In this document: positions 17,101 through 25,189 of the stretch, piece after piece
How the letters are laid out: every line of letters starts with the position of its first letter
Numbering within the stretch: position 1 is the stretch's first letter
Assembly (NCBI GenBank): GCA_021413585.1
Contig: JAIOQB010000061.1
Span: 1 to 46,192 of the forward strand
Direction of reading: 5' to 3'
Source: Planctomycetia bacterium
GTDB lineage: Bacteria; Planctomycetota; Planctomycetia; Pirellulales; UBA7805
Length of the DNA stretch: 46,192 nt
Notes under the pieces: model-generated
The model's database searches: none
What the model was told of the DNA's origin: nothing
The model's input: the letters and a program-made list of their open reading frames with translations, nothing else
Position numbers and translations under genes: made by a program

Positions 17101-18099
17101 ATGCAGCGGCTTGTTGTTTGGCTACATCAAATTTGGCTAGATCGTGCCCGGCTAAATCTTGCCCGGCACCGTCGCATGCAATTCTTGATCGCGGCGTGTT
17201 GCGGAGTGCTGGCGGCGGCCTCACTGTCCATCTTGCTGGCCGCCGAGCCGGTTGCGCCGACCGTCGCGGAGATCCGCGCGGCCCAGGACAAGCTCCGCCC
17301 GTTGCACAAGAAGCTCGGTCCGCCGCAAAAGGGAGACTGGCTGCTAAAACATCCTGAACCGGGGCAGACGTTCGATCAATACCTGCGCCGCAAGCCGGTC
17401 ACGCCAACCGGCAAGCGGCGCGTGATCTACGTGCTGCCGATCGGCGAGTTTGACAAGGACCAGCAGTCGATTGTCGACCTGACCACCAGCTATTTGATTC
17501 TTTGCTACAACCGCCGCGTGCAGACGTTGCCCGCGCTGCCGCTCTCAGTGATCCCCAAGGAGGCGCAGCGGGTGAATCCCGGCACGGGCGATCCGCAAAT
17601 CCTCACCACGCACCTGCTCGTAAAACTGCTGCCGCCCCGTTTGCCAGACGACGGGGCCGCCTTGATCGCGCTGACGGCCACCGACCTGTGGCCCGGCGAA
17701 GGGTGGAACTTTGTGTTCGGCCAGGCCTCGCTGCAGGATCGCGTCGGCGTGTGGTCGATCCACCGCAACGGCGATCCGGCTGCCGGCGAGGAAGAGTTTC
17801 GACTCTGCCTGCGGCGCACGCTCAAGACCTCCAGCCACGAGCTGGGGCACATGTTCTCCATCCAGCACTGCACCGCTTACCAGTGCAACATGTGCGGAGG
17901 CAACAGCCTGTCGGAAGCCGATCGCCAGCCGTTGGCGTTCTGCCCCGAGTGTGCCGGCAAAATATGGTGGGCCACCGGAACCACACCCGCGGATTTCTAT
18001 CGCAAGCTGGCCGACTTCTATACTCGCGTGGGCTTGAAGGACGATGCCCAGTTTTGCAAGGATTCGCTTAGCGCCTTGGGGGGAGAGAAAAAGCCGTGA
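17101..18099 (+). CDS. Archaemetzincin-like zinc metallopeptidase (M54), exported
   Basis: 332 residues from the ATG at 17101. A hydrophobic segment at about 24-42 (FLIAACCGVLAAASLSILLA) is a probable signal or anchor. The catalytic site is HELGHMFSIQHC, with His246, Glu247, His250 and His256, followed by CNMCG (Met turn) and a later FCPEC pair, giving the archaemetzincin pattern of four cysteines. The spacing and the ESDRQPL-like stretch (NSLSEADRQPLAFCPEC) resemble animal-type archaemetzincins. Archaemetzincins normally have Gly where Ser253 is found here (HExxHxxG), which is an odd change at the turn before the third ligand. It is a zinc protease of unknown substrate. The next gene begins after a short gap. 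Confidence 0.85.
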   Translation: MQRLVVWLHQIWLDRARLNLARHRRMQFLIAACCGVLAAASLSILLAAEPVAPTVAEIRAAQDKLRPLHKKLGPPQKGDWLLKHPEPGQTFDQYLRRKPVTPTGKRRVIYVLPIGEFDKDQQSIVDLTTSYLILCYNRRVQTLPALPLSVIPKEAQRVNPGTGDPQILTTHLLVKLLPPRLPDDGAALIALTATDLWPGEGWNFVFGQASLQDRVGVWSIHRNGDPAAGEEEFRLCLRRTLKTSSHELGHMFSIQHCTAYQCNMCGGNSLSEADRQPLAFCPECAGKIWWATGTTPADFYRKLADFYTRVGLKDDAQFCKDSLSALGGEKKP

Positions 18100-18105
18100 C
18101 TCGTC

Positions 18106-18132
18106 GGTGCCATTGGCAGCTTGCTGCCCTCG
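18106..18132. repeat. GGCAGCttGCTGCC-family repeat, copy 2
   Basis: GGTGCCATTGGCAGCTTGCT matches copy 1 at 5432 with one change. It lies just after the archaemetzincin stop, which argues against the GTG at 18096 as the start of the cupin gene. Confidence 0.7.
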
Positions 18133-18164
18133 TTTGCATCATTCATTTTGATTCAACCACGCTC

Positions 18165-18168
18165 GGAG
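18165..18168 (+). promoter_or_regulatory. Ribosome binding site deciding the cupin start
   Basis: GGAG eight bases before the GTG at 18177. The alternative GTG at 18096 would translate a dispersed repeat. Confidence 0.5.
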
Positions 18169-18176
18169 ATGCTCTC

Positions 18177-18623
18177 GTGAATCCGCTACCCGGAGTGATC
18201 CCTCCCGGCCAGGGCCGAGACCTCAACGTCCTGGGAAACCACAACTGCTTGAAAGTCACCGGCTCGCAAACCGGCGGCGCGTACGAGCTGTACGAACAGC
18301 GCTCGCATCCCGGCGCGGGCGTGCCGCCGCACATGCATACGCGCGAGGACGAAACATTTTATGTCGCGGCCGGCCAAGTGCGGTTTCAAGTCGGCGAAGA
18401 GTCGATTCTGGCGGTCGCAGGCACCACGGTGTTCGCCCCGCGCAACGTGCCGCACGCGTACACAATCGTGGGCGAGGAGGAAGCGGTGCTGCTGTTCGTC
18501 GTGTCGCCTGCCACGCTGGAATCGATGTTCGCCGCCCTGGCGGCCCTGCCCGCGGGCCCGCCCGACCTGGCCCAGGTGTTCACGATCTGCGGCCGCTATG
18601 GAGTGGAGTTTGTGGGTGCGTAA
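18177..18623 (+). CDS. Single-domain cupin protein
   Basis: 148 residues from the GTG at 18177. This is the conserved cupin barrel: motif 1 is PPHMHTREDETFYVAAGQV, with two His and a Glu as metal ligands, and motif 2 is FAPRNVPHAYTIVG, with the fourth ligand His. A C-terminal stretch (SPATLESMFAALAALP) resembles quercetin-dioxygenase-like cupins of bacteria. It could be a small dioxygenase, isomerase or sugar-binding cupin; nothing nearby narrows this. Upstream in-frame residues (LAALVCIIHFD) look like a signal but come from a repeat, so a cytoplasmic protein is favoured. The stop codon TAA abuts a palindrome. Confidence 0.85.
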   Translation: MNPLPGVIPPGQGRDLNVLGNHNCLKVTGSQTGGAYELYEQRSHPGAGVPPHMHTREDETFYVAAGQVRFQVGEESILAVAGTTVFAPRNVPHAYTIVGEEEAVLLFVVSPATLESMFAALAALPAGPPDLAQVFTICGRYGVEFVGA

Positions 18624-18686
18624 TCCCAATGTTCAAAAAACGTGCGCAGCTCTTCCATTGGACATTAGGATGTAGACATTGGGATT
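18622..18686. repeat. ATTGGTCATTGG-family palindrome, copy 2
   Basis: Arms AATCCCAATGT (18622-18632) and ACATTGGGATT (18676-18686) are perfect reverse complements, with further weak pairing inside. The left arm overlaps the TAA stop of the cupin gene. A CACGGAG half-repeat follows at 18687-18720. Confidence 0.75.
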
Positions 18687-18720
18687 TCCTTCTCCGCGCC
18701 TCCGTGTCTCTGTGGTAAAA
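18687..18720. repeat. CACGGAG-type half repeat
   Basis: CCTCCGTGTCTCTGTGGTAA matches the right arm of the palindrome at 6624-6749. It lies directly beside an ATTGGTCATTGG palindrome, as at 20454. Confidence 0.65.
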
Positions 18721-18758
18721 GTGCCTTTACGAAAAAAGTCTATCGCGTTCATGCCCGA

Positions 18759-20450
18759 ATGATGATGCCTACAGACCATGCCGCCGACGATCGCGATGAG
18801 CGCTTAGCGGCGCTGCTCGACGAACTGTTCGCCGCCCGGCAGCGGGGCGAGGCGGTGGACATCGAGCGGGCCGTGGTCGATCAGCCCGAGCTGGCTCCGG
18901 AGCTGCGCGAGTTGTGGGCGGCGGCTGGGTTGGCCGATTGGGTCGGCTCGCAGCCCACGAATGGTTTCACCACCACCGCGCCGGTGCCGGACGAGTTTCA
19001 CACTGCCCGCGCGTTGCCCTGGACGTTTGGGGATTACGAACTGCTCGAGGAGCTGGGGCGCGGCGGGATGGGCATCGTCTATCGGGCTCGCCAGATCAGC
19101 CTGGGGCGGATCGTGGCGGTGAAGATGGTGCTGCGTGGGCCGCTGGCGGGCAGCGACGATCTGGCCCGCTTCCGGCTCGAAGCGGCCGCCGCGGCGCAGT
19201 TGAATCATCCGCTGATCGTGCCGGTGTACGAAGTGGGCGAGCAGGAGGGACACGCCTATTTCAGCATGCAGTACGTCGAAGGCCGCACGCTTTCCGCCCG
19301 GCTGGCCGAAGGGCCGCTGGCTCCGCCGGAGGCGGCGCGGCTGCTGGCCGAGGTGGCCCGCGCGATTCACGCGGCGCACCTGGCGGGCGTGCTGCACCGC
19401 GACATCAAGCCGTCGAACATTATCATCGATCTGGAAGGGCGGCCGCATATGACGGATTTTGGTTTGGCGAAGCGCGTGGCCGATTTAACGGATGCGACAG
19501 CGGCCGAAAGCCTGACGCGCAGCGGCGCGATTCTCGGCACGCCGGCTTACATGTCCCCAGAGCAAGCGGGTGGCCGCGGCGAACTCGGCCCAGCCGCGGA
19601 CGTCTACAGCCTGGGGGCCGTGTTGTATCAGATGCTTACCGGCCGGCCGCCGTTGGTCGGCGCCACTCCGCTGGAAACGGTGATGCTGGTGCTGGAGCAG
19701 GATCCGGTGTCGCCGCGGCTGCTCAGCCCACGCACCGATCGGCAATTGGAATGGATCACGCTCAAGTGCCTGCAAAAACCGCCGGAGCTGCGCTACGCCT
19801 CGGCCGCGGCGCTGGCCGACGATCTGGGTGCGTGGCTCGCCGGCGAGCCGGTCTCCGCCGCCAGCGGACGATTCAGCGCGGTGCTCGCCCGTTGGTTTCG
19901 CGAGACGCACCATGTCGGTGTGCTGGAGAACTGGGGGCTGCTGTGGATGTGGCACGCCGTGGTGTTGCTGGCGTTGTGCGTGGTGACGAACCTGCTGCAC
20001 GCCGGCGGCGTGGAATCGCCCGCGGCGTATCTGCTGCTGTGGGGAGGAGGCGTCGGCGTCTGGGCGCCGATCTTCTGGGCACTGCGGCACCGCTCCGGCC
20101 CGGTGACGTTCGTCGAGCGCCAGGTAGCGCACGTCTGGGCAGGGAGCGTCATCGCCAGCGTGGGTTTGTTCGGCGTCGAGTGGATTTTGGGGCTGCCGGT
20201 GCTCACGCTCTCGCCCGTGCTTGGACTGGTCAACGGCATGGTGTTCGCGATCAAAGCAGGCATCCTCAGCGGCGAGTTCTACATCCACGCCGCCGTGCTG
20301 TACCTGACCGCCGTCGCCATGGCGGCCATCGCCTACCTACACAAATACCACGGCCTGCCCGATTTTGGGATCACGCTGTTTGGCGTCGTCTCGGCCGCGG
20401 TGTTTTTTATTCCGGGGTTGAAGTACTACCGGAGGCGGATGGCGGGGTAG
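18759..20450 (+). CDS. Hanks-type Ser/Thr protein kinase with C-terminal membrane domain
   Basis: 563 residues. Residues 1-85 are an acidic helical lead. The kinase domain spans about 90-375: glycine loop GRGGMGIVYRA (100-110), VAVK with Lys122, catalytic HRDIKPSN (Asp215), DFG at 233-235, and activation segment TPAYMSPEQAGG. All catalytic residues are present, so it should be active. Residues about 395-555 hold five or six hydrophobic segments (LLWMWHAVVLLALCVVTNLL, YLLLWGGGVGVWAPIFWAL, VIASVGLFGVEWILGLPVL), so the kinase is tethered to the membrane by a multi-pass tail instead of a single helix with PASTA or repeat sensors. The substrate is unknown. It stands alone and is convergent with the M48-like gene. 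Confidence 0.93.
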   Translation: MMMPTDHAADDRDERLAALLDELFAARQRGEAVDIERAVVDQPELAPELRELWAAAGLADWVGSQPTNGFTTTAPVPDEFHTARALPWTFGDYELLEELGRGGMGIVYRARQISLGRIVAVKMVLRGPLAGSDDLARFRLEAAAAAQLNHPLIVPVYEVGEQEGHAYFSMQYVEGRTLSARLAEGPLAPPEAARLLAEVARAIHAAHLAGVLHRDIKPSNIIIDLEGRPHMTDFGLAKRVADLTDATAAESLTRSGAILGTPAYMSPEQAGGRGELGPAADVYSLGAVLYQMLTGRPPLVGATPLETVMLVLEQDPVSPRLLSPRTDRQLEWITLKCLQKPPELRYASAAALADDLGAWLAGEPVSAASGRFSAVLARWFRETHHVGVLENWGLLWMWHAVVLLALCVVTNLLHAGGVESPAAYLLLWGGGVGVWAPIFWALRHRSGPVTFVERQVAHVWAGSVIASVGLFGVEWILGLPVLTLSPVLGLVNGMVFAIKAGILSGEFYIHAAVLYLTAVAMAAIAYLHKYHGLPDFGITLFGVVSAAVFFIPGLKYYRRRMAG

Positions 20451-20453
20451 GAA

Positions 20454-20485
20454 TTATTTTCACCACGGAGGCACGGAGAAGAATT
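20454..20485. repeat. CACGGAG-type half repeat
   Basis: TTTTCACCACGGAGGCACGG is the left-arm form of the palindrome at 6624-6749. It immediately precedes the ATTGGTCATTGG palindrome. Confidence 0.65.
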
Positions 20486-20570
20486 AATGACCAATGACCA
20501 AATCTCAATGACCAATAGGCAAGCAGCACGCTTGCGCGTCATTGGTCATTGGGATCTGGTCATTGGGATT
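20486..20570. repeat. ATTGGTCATTGG-family palindrome, copy 3
   Basis: Arms 20486-20516 and 20541-20570 are about 30 bases each and nearly perfect reverse complements, with a 24-base loop. It lies between the stops of the convergent kinase and M48-like genes and may serve both as a terminator. Confidence 0.85.
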
Positions 20571-20573
20571 TTC

Positions 20574-21617
20574 TTACCCATCCGCCAGCGCGATTCGCTC
20601 CGCAATCGGCGGGTGGCTGTGAAACAAAAACACCGCCGCCCGGTTCGGCTCCGGGTCGTCCTTGTTCATCCGCGCCAGCTTGTGAAAGGCACTGCGGTAC
20701 GCTTCGCGCAGTCCCGTGCGTGTTAGAGCGTAGCGGTCGCATTGGCGTTCGTAGTGGCGGCTGATGGCGTTTTGCAGCGGCTCCAGCAGCGTCGAGAGCA
20801 GCGACAGGATCAGCATCAGCAGCGGCAGCGTGTAGATCGGAAACTGGGCGTAGTCGAGCGGGCCGTGGCGGCGCACTTCGGCGGAGAGCAGCAGGTTGCA
20901 GATCCAGAACCCGGCCGCGCACGTGAAGTTGTCCAGCAGCGTATCGCCCAGAATCACGCGCCGCGTCCGCCCCAGGCCGGCCAGCATGGCGTTCGCCTTG
21001 ACCGTCTCGCGGCTTAAGTCCATGCGGTACACGCCTTCGATCGACAGGCCCGTGCCCGCGGCCAGCCGGGCCATGCGCGTGGCCAGCTCGGGGTCGTCGA
21101 TCCGCGCGATCTTGTAGAATAGCGGCATGATCAGCACCGGGGCGAGTTGCCCCAGCAGCACGCTGACGGCAAAGAACGCGCCGGCCGCCACCAGCCACCA
21201 CCACCCGCCGGTGTGCCAGATCAGCCAATACAGCCCCGGCACCAGCAGTATCCCAAACGCGATCTCCAGCAGGTGCCGCTTCGTATATCGCCATATCCAG
21301 CCCGCGAGGCTCAACCGCGACAAGCCGAATTGATGTTCGAGCACGTAACCCGAGTAGAACGAAAACGGCAGCGACACCGCCATGTTCATCACGATCAGCA
21401 GCAGAAATAGCACGGCCAGCCGCACGATCTCCGGCGTGCCACTCGCCGGGATGTGCCGCATCAGCCAGCCGTCGGGCCCGCCGAGGATGAACGCGGCGAT
21501 GCAGAGAAATGCCAGATCGACCACACGCGCGGCCAATTCGCAAGCCAATTCGCGGCGGCCATAGCGGCGCGCCTCGTCGCGCTCGGCGGCGGTTTGTTCG
21601 GTTGGCGAGGTATCCAC
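20574..21617 (-). CDS. M48 (Ste24/CAAX protease-like) membrane protein lacking HExxH
   Basis: 347 residues with the Ste24-type arrangement: helices at about 30-50, 63-85, 110-135 and 140-165, then PVLIMPLFYKIARIDDPEL and MDLSRETVKANAMLAGLGRT. This motif normally leads into the zinc site. After RRVILGDTLLDNFT, where the family continues with an EIxxVxAHExGHH helix, the sequence jumps to CAAGFWICNLLLS, the start of the next membrane segment. About 30 residues with both zinc-binding His and the catalytic Glu are absent, with the frame intact (junction near 20918-20923). The third-ligand region ERQCDRYAL and the final HSHPPIAERI remain. It is therefore a probable pseudoprotease, or a recent in-frame deletion. 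The assembly is also a possible cause. Confidence 0.88.
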   Translation of the reverse strand: MDTSPTEQTAAERDEARRYGRRELACELAARVVDLAFLCIAAFILGGPDGWLMRHIPASGTPEIVRLAVLFLLLIVMNMAVSLPFSFYSGYVLEHQFGLSRLSLAGWIWRYTKRHLLEIAFGILLVPGLYWLIWHTGGWWWLVAAGAFFAVSVLLGQLAPVLIMPLFYKIARIDDPELATRMARLAAGTGLSIEGVYRMDLSRETVKANAMLAGLGRTRRVILGDTLLDNFTCAAGFWICNLLLSAEVRRHGPLDYAQFPIYTLPLLMLILSLLSTLLEPLQNAISRHYERQCDRYALTRTGLREAYRSAFHKLARMNKDDPEPNRAAVFLFHSHPPIAERIALADG

Positions 21618-21627
21618 GGATCACCTG

Positions 21628-22845
21628 CTACTTCAGCACGACCACGTTCGGCTCGTTCAACTTCAGCCGCCGCAGTTGTCCGCAGGCGGCGTCGATTTCG
21701 GATCCTTTGCGACGCCGCACGTGGACGTTGATGCCGGCCGTGGTTAGCACGTCGAGAAACCGCTTTTGCGCCGCGGCCGACGGCGTGCGATACGGCAACC
21801 CGGCCACGGGGTTGTACGGGATTACGTTGAGCAGCGCCGCCCGGCCGCGCAGCCGCCCTGCCAGCCGCCGGGCGTCTTCCGCTGAGTCGTTCACCTCGCC
21901 CAGCAGCACATATTCAAACGTCAACCGCCGCCCCGACGCCGCAAAGTAGCGGTCGGCCGCCGAGAGAATCGCGGTGAGTCCCACCTGCCGATTGACTGGC
22001 ACCAGTTGCGTGCGCAGCTCGTCGTCGGCCGCGTGCAGCGACACCGCCAGGTTGTAGCGGCACTTTTCGTCAGTCAGCCGATCGATCGCCGGCGGCAGGC
22101 CCACGGTGGAAATCGTGATCCGCCGCGCGCTGATGCCCAACGCGTCGGGCCGCTCGGCCAGCTTCAGCGCGGGCAGCAGCCGGTCGACATTCGCCAGCGG
22201 TTCGCCCATGCCCATGACGACGATATGGCTGAGCCGCTCGCGCGGCAGGCTGGAGGCTGGAGGCTGGAGGCTGGAGGACGAAGGAGGTGAGCCCGCGTGG
22301 GGAACCCCCCTCCCTTTCAGGGAGGGGCCGGGGGAGGGTAACGGGGGCAGGCTTGAGACTTGAGGCTTGAGACTTGAGGACGGAGGATTGGTGGCGTCAA
22401 GCAACCGCGCCAGCCGCAGCATCTGCTCCACAATCTCGCCGGCCGTGAGGTTCCGCACGACGCCGTCCAGCCCTGAGGCGCAGAATACGCAGCCCATCGC
22501 GCAGCCTACTTGCGAGCTGATGCAGATGGTCCGCCGCAGGCCGTCGCGCAGCAGCACGCATTCGATCTTCTCGCCGTCGCACAACTCCAGCAACAGTTTT
22601 TCCGTCCCGTCGGGTGATTGGGAATGGGTGGCGATGCGAGTGGAGAACAGCGTGAACTCCGCGGCCAGTTCCGCCCGCAGCGCGGCGGGCAGATCGGTCA
22701 TCTCGTCAAACGTCGTGGCGGCCGAGTCGAACAGCCAGCGGCGAACCTGCGCGGCGCGATACGCCCCATGCCCGCGCGCGGCCAGCCACGGTTCGAGACC
22801 GTCGAGGACGGCCGGGTCGAGTAAATGGAGTGGTTGTGAAGTCAT
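21628..22845 (-). CDS. rlmN: 23S rRNA (adenine2503-C2)-methyltransferase RlmN with repeat-derived insert
   Basis: 405 residues. Radical SAM enzyme that methylates A2503 of 23S rRNA (and A37 of some tRNAs). Seen: the CxxxCxxC cluster Cys115/119/122 (CAMGCVFC), the MGMGEPL motif at 211-217, STVGL, NLAVSLHA, and the catalytic C-terminal Cys388 (GSEIDAACGQL). Usual length is about 345-360. The excess is a Pro/Ser-rich segment, residues about 153-201, between the LARLLDA helix and the ERLSHIVV strand. It is encoded by stacked repeats at 22246-22393, including 7-base tandem units and a CCCTCCC/GGGAGGG palindrome. The insert keeps the frame and lies in a loop, so the enzyme is probably functional. 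Confidence 0.95.
   Translation of the reverse strand: MTSQPLHLLDPAVLDGLEPWLAARGHGAYRAAQVRRWLFDSAATTFDEMTDLPAALRAELAAEFTLFSTRIATHSQSPDGTEKLLLELCDGEKIECVLLRDGLRRTICISSQVGCAMGCVFCASGLDGVVRNLTAGEIVEQMLRLARLLDATNPPSSSLKPQVSSLPPLPSPGPSLKGRGVPHAGSPPSSSSLQPPASSLPRERLSHIVVMGMGEPLANVDRLLPALKLAERPDALGISARRITISTVGLPPAIDRLTDEKCRYNLAVSLHAADDELRTQLVPVNRQVGLTAILSAADRYFAASGRRLTFEYVLLGEVNDSAEDARRLAGRLRGRAALLNVIPYNPVAGLPYRTPSAAAQKRFLDVLTTAGINVHVRRRKGSEIDAACGQLRRLKLNEPNVVVLK
22246..22393. repeat. Stacked repeats inserted in frame in rlmN
   Basis: 22249-22276 is four tandem GCTGGAG-type 7-mers. 22301-22338 is a palindrome with CCCTCCCTTTCAGGGAGGGG. 22351-22379 is four alternating CTTGAGA/CTTGAGG 7-mers. A related CCTCACCCCGGCCTTCTCCC unit lies between genes at 41541-41577. 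All of it is translated as a Pro/Ser-rich loop. Confidence 0.8.
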
Positions 22846-23075
22846 TTCGAGTCAGAGTTGAACTTACTCATCAACGGCAAAAGGCTTGCGACAATCGGCC
22901 GGCCGCGATGGTTCTCGCCGCGAAGCCAAGCGACCCATTCTACCTAGTCTGATCGTGCTGCGGCCACCGGCTGCTGGTCGAATCGACGAATTCAAGCTAT
23001 AAAGCCTGACACTTCATTGACCTGACGGGTCACTGACACCGTCCTTATAAAATACTGTGGCAGATCAGCCACGCG

Positions 23076-23104
23076 GGCAAGGGCAGCAGGCTGCCCATGG
23101 TACC
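23076..23104. repeat. GGCAGCttGCTGCC-family repeat, copy 3 (reverse)
   Basis: GGGCAGCAGGCTGCCCATGG is the reverse-complement form of the units at 5432 and 18106. It lies in the 276-base gap between the divergent rlmN and DUF480 genes, just upstream of the DUF480 ribosome site (GAGGAG). Confidence 0.7.
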
Positions 23105-23121
23105 TGAGGAGATATAGTGCG

Positions 23122-23937
23122 ATGAATCTGGATCCCGCTATCCCCGTCGGCCCCCGCTGGCGGCCCATTGCGGCCATCGACCGCCGCGTGTTGGGCGTGC
23201 TGGTCGAGAAGGCCAAGACCACGCCCGACGTTTACCCAATGTCGCTTAATGCCCTGACCACCGGCTGCAACCAGAAGAACAATCGCGAGCCGCACATGCA
23301 GCTCACGCCCGACGACGTGACCGATTCGCTCGATCGGCTGCGAGGATTGCACGCGGTGGTCGAAATCCACGGTGACAGCCGCGTCGCCCGCTACAAGCAC
23401 CTGATGTACGAATGGCTGGGCGTGGACAAGGTGGAGATGGCGGTGATGACCGAGCTGCTGCTGCGCGGGGCGCAGACCATCGGCGAGCTGCGCGGCCGGG
23501 CCGCCCGCATGGAGCCGATCGCCGACCTGGGCGCCCTGCGCCCCGTGCTCGACGCGCTGGCCACGAAGGGACTGGTAGAATACCTCACGCCTCCGCAGCG
23601 CGGCGCTGTGGTGACGCATATGCTCTATCTGCCCGACGAGATCGAAAAGGTTCGCCGCATCCACGCGGCGGCCGCCGAGGCCGCCGATCCCGGTCCCGTG
23701 CCGCCGCCGCGACCAATGCAGCCCCCTGCGGCGCCGCGGATGCAGCCGCCACCGAGCCCGACCAGCTCTGGCGCCGCGCCGCCGGCCGGCGGCGCGTCAG
23801 CGGGCGAAATCGCCGGGCTCAAAAACCAGGTCCGAGAGTTGTCCGACGAGCTGCGGCAATTGCGCTCCACGCTGGAATCGACCACCAGCGACCTCCGCCG
23901 CGACGTGGACGATTTGAAGCGGCAACTCGGGATTTGA
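23122..23937 (+). CDS. DUF480 (YceH-like) winged-helix protein
   Basis: 271 residues. Residues about 12-185 are two tandem winged-helix units of the DUF480/YceH family (RRVLGVLVEKAKTTPDVYPM, LNALTTGCNQKNNREP, TIGELRGRAARMEPIADLGA, MLYLPDEIEKV). A Pro/Ala-rich linker follows at about 195-230, then a predicted coiled coil at 232-268 (heptads in LKNQVRELSDELRQLRSTLE). The GAGGAG upstream supports the ATG at 23122. The family is widespread and of uncertain function. The coiled coil probably makes dimers. Confidence 0.92.
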   Translation: MNLDPAIPVGPRWRPIAAIDRRVLGVLVEKAKTTPDVYPMSLNALTTGCNQKNNREPHMQLTPDDVTDSLDRLRGLHAVVEIHGDSRVARYKHLMYEWLGVDKVEMAVMTELLLRGAQTIGELRGRAARMEPIADLGALRPVLDALATKGLVEYLTPPQRGAVVTHMLYLPDEIEKVRRIHAAAAEAADPGPVPPPRPMQPPAAPRMQPPPSPTSSGAAPPAGGASAGEIAGLKNQVRELSDELRQLRSTLESTTSDLRRDVDDLKRQLGI

Positions 23938-24010
23938 TCCCAGCAGCGAAAAAATTGGCAATTACAATGGGAGAGGTGTTTGGGGAATCGCCCCAGATGA
24001 ATTACTCCCG

Positions 24011-24034
24011 ACTGGGGCGTTGCCCCCGGCACTT
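24011..24034. repeat. GCGTTGCCCC-family repeat
   Basis: ACTGGGGCGTTGCCCCCGGC folds as GGGGC/GCCCC and resembles 11521-11543. It lies in the gap before the YcxB-like gene. Confidence 0.45.
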
Positions 24035-24054
24035 GAAATGTCGAGCCAATTCCC

Positions 24055-24657
24055 ATGCCGCTTTCAAATTCTGCGCCATCACACGAGCAATTCAATCCAT
24101 ATTCGCCACCCGTACAGTCCGCGCCCCGCGACGTTGTGACCCGCGTGCGACTGATCGAGCCGGGCTTCGGTCTCTTGGGGGCCATTAGAACGGAAGGAGT
24201 ACTCACACAGAGGGAGGTCAGGCAATCCCTCGGGCTTTATCATGGTCGGCCACTGTGGTGGGTCGGGATGTTTCTTATCATGAGCCTTCCGGTTCTCGCG
24301 TATTTCTATCTCGGACCGACTCGGCCGGTGATCTTGCTTGCCGTCGTAATCAATCTGGTGCCATGCATTGTGATGTGGCAGCTCTTGTCGCTGAACAAAC
24401 AGCGGCGGCAGCGGAGCGGATTGTTTCAGCCGCGCGTCTGTTTTTTTGCGTCGGAAGGCGTCGCGACGTGTACTGACACGAGCGTTGTGGTGCAGCAGTG
24501 GGACGATTTTGTAAAAGCCAGGCATATGCACCAGATGGTGCTGCTATATGGCGCCAATCAGCGTGTTGCGTTTCCCGTTTCTCGCTCGCACTTTGCAAAC
24601 CCGGCCGACTGGGACCGGTTCCGCGCGCTGGTCGATGATAAACTTCCCCGCCGCTAG
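24055..24657 (+). CDS. YcxB-like small membrane protein
   Basis: 200 residues. The N terminus contains NPYSPPVQSA, a motif often seen at the start of planctomycete membrane proteins of unknown function. Two membrane helices lie at about 66-87 and 90-111 (WWVGMFLIMSLPVLAYFYLG, ILLAVVINLVPCIVMWQLL). The C-terminal 80 residues (CFFASEGVATCTDTSVVVQQ, WDDFVKARHMHQMVLLY) match the YcxB-like pattern of a beta-strand domain after two helices. No function is known for the family. It stands alone; the 532 bases that follow to 25189 hold no convincing gene. Confidence 0.72.
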   Translation: MPLSNSAPSHEQFNPYSPPVQSAPRDVVTRVRLIEPGFGLLGAIRTEGVLTQREVRQSLGLYHGRPLWWVGMFLIMSLPVLAYFYLGPTRPVILLAVVINLVPCIVMWQLLSLNKQRRQRSGLFQPRVCFFASEGVATCTDTSVVVQQWDDFVKARHMHQMVLLYGANQRVAFPVSRSHFANPADWDRFRALVDDKLPRR

Positions 24658-25189
24658 GTCGCCTGGATCCATGACCCGCCGTTGGTTCGGCCGATGCTAG
24701 CTTCGCTTGCCCTCGGCAATTCGCTGGATGCGACGGTTCGTTGCGAGTCGATCCTAAGTCGTTAAGCCCGTTTCTGGCGCGGGCAAATGCTCACCCCCAT
24801 CTGGTGGTATGACAGCGCGCGGCGCGCCGTGCAGCGCGCACCGCAAGCAGCGCAAAAGTGATCTTGATTCACACCGCGGAAGAGTTGATAAATTCCTCAA
24901 CCGCGCCGCGCACGCCGCACGAAGCGAATGTGAAGTTTTCCCGCAGCCATTGAAAATAAACCGATTTCTCTTGCCTGCCGCGCCGCATCGAGTTAAAACC
25001 AATTCATCGGTCCGACACCTCCGGGACGTGCCGGCGCCGACGGAACATTCTGTGCGACAGCAGGGGCGCAACGCGCTTGCGAGCGCGAGGAACAGACGAA
25101 CGGGCCCTACGATGTCATCTAAAATTTGCGGCGGCCGACGGCCGGCCTGGGAGGCACTCCCGGGGCCGAGGACCGCGGCGCTAGCGGCG

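Noticed and set aside
23017-23051. TTGACC and TATAAA as a promoter upstream of the DUF480 gene
   Set aside because: The spacing is 23 bases, too long for a standard sigma-70 promoter.
24809-25189. Long N-terminal extension of the exported protein at 25190-25756
   Set aside because: The composition is Arg-rich and random-looking, and a good signal peptide starts at 25190.
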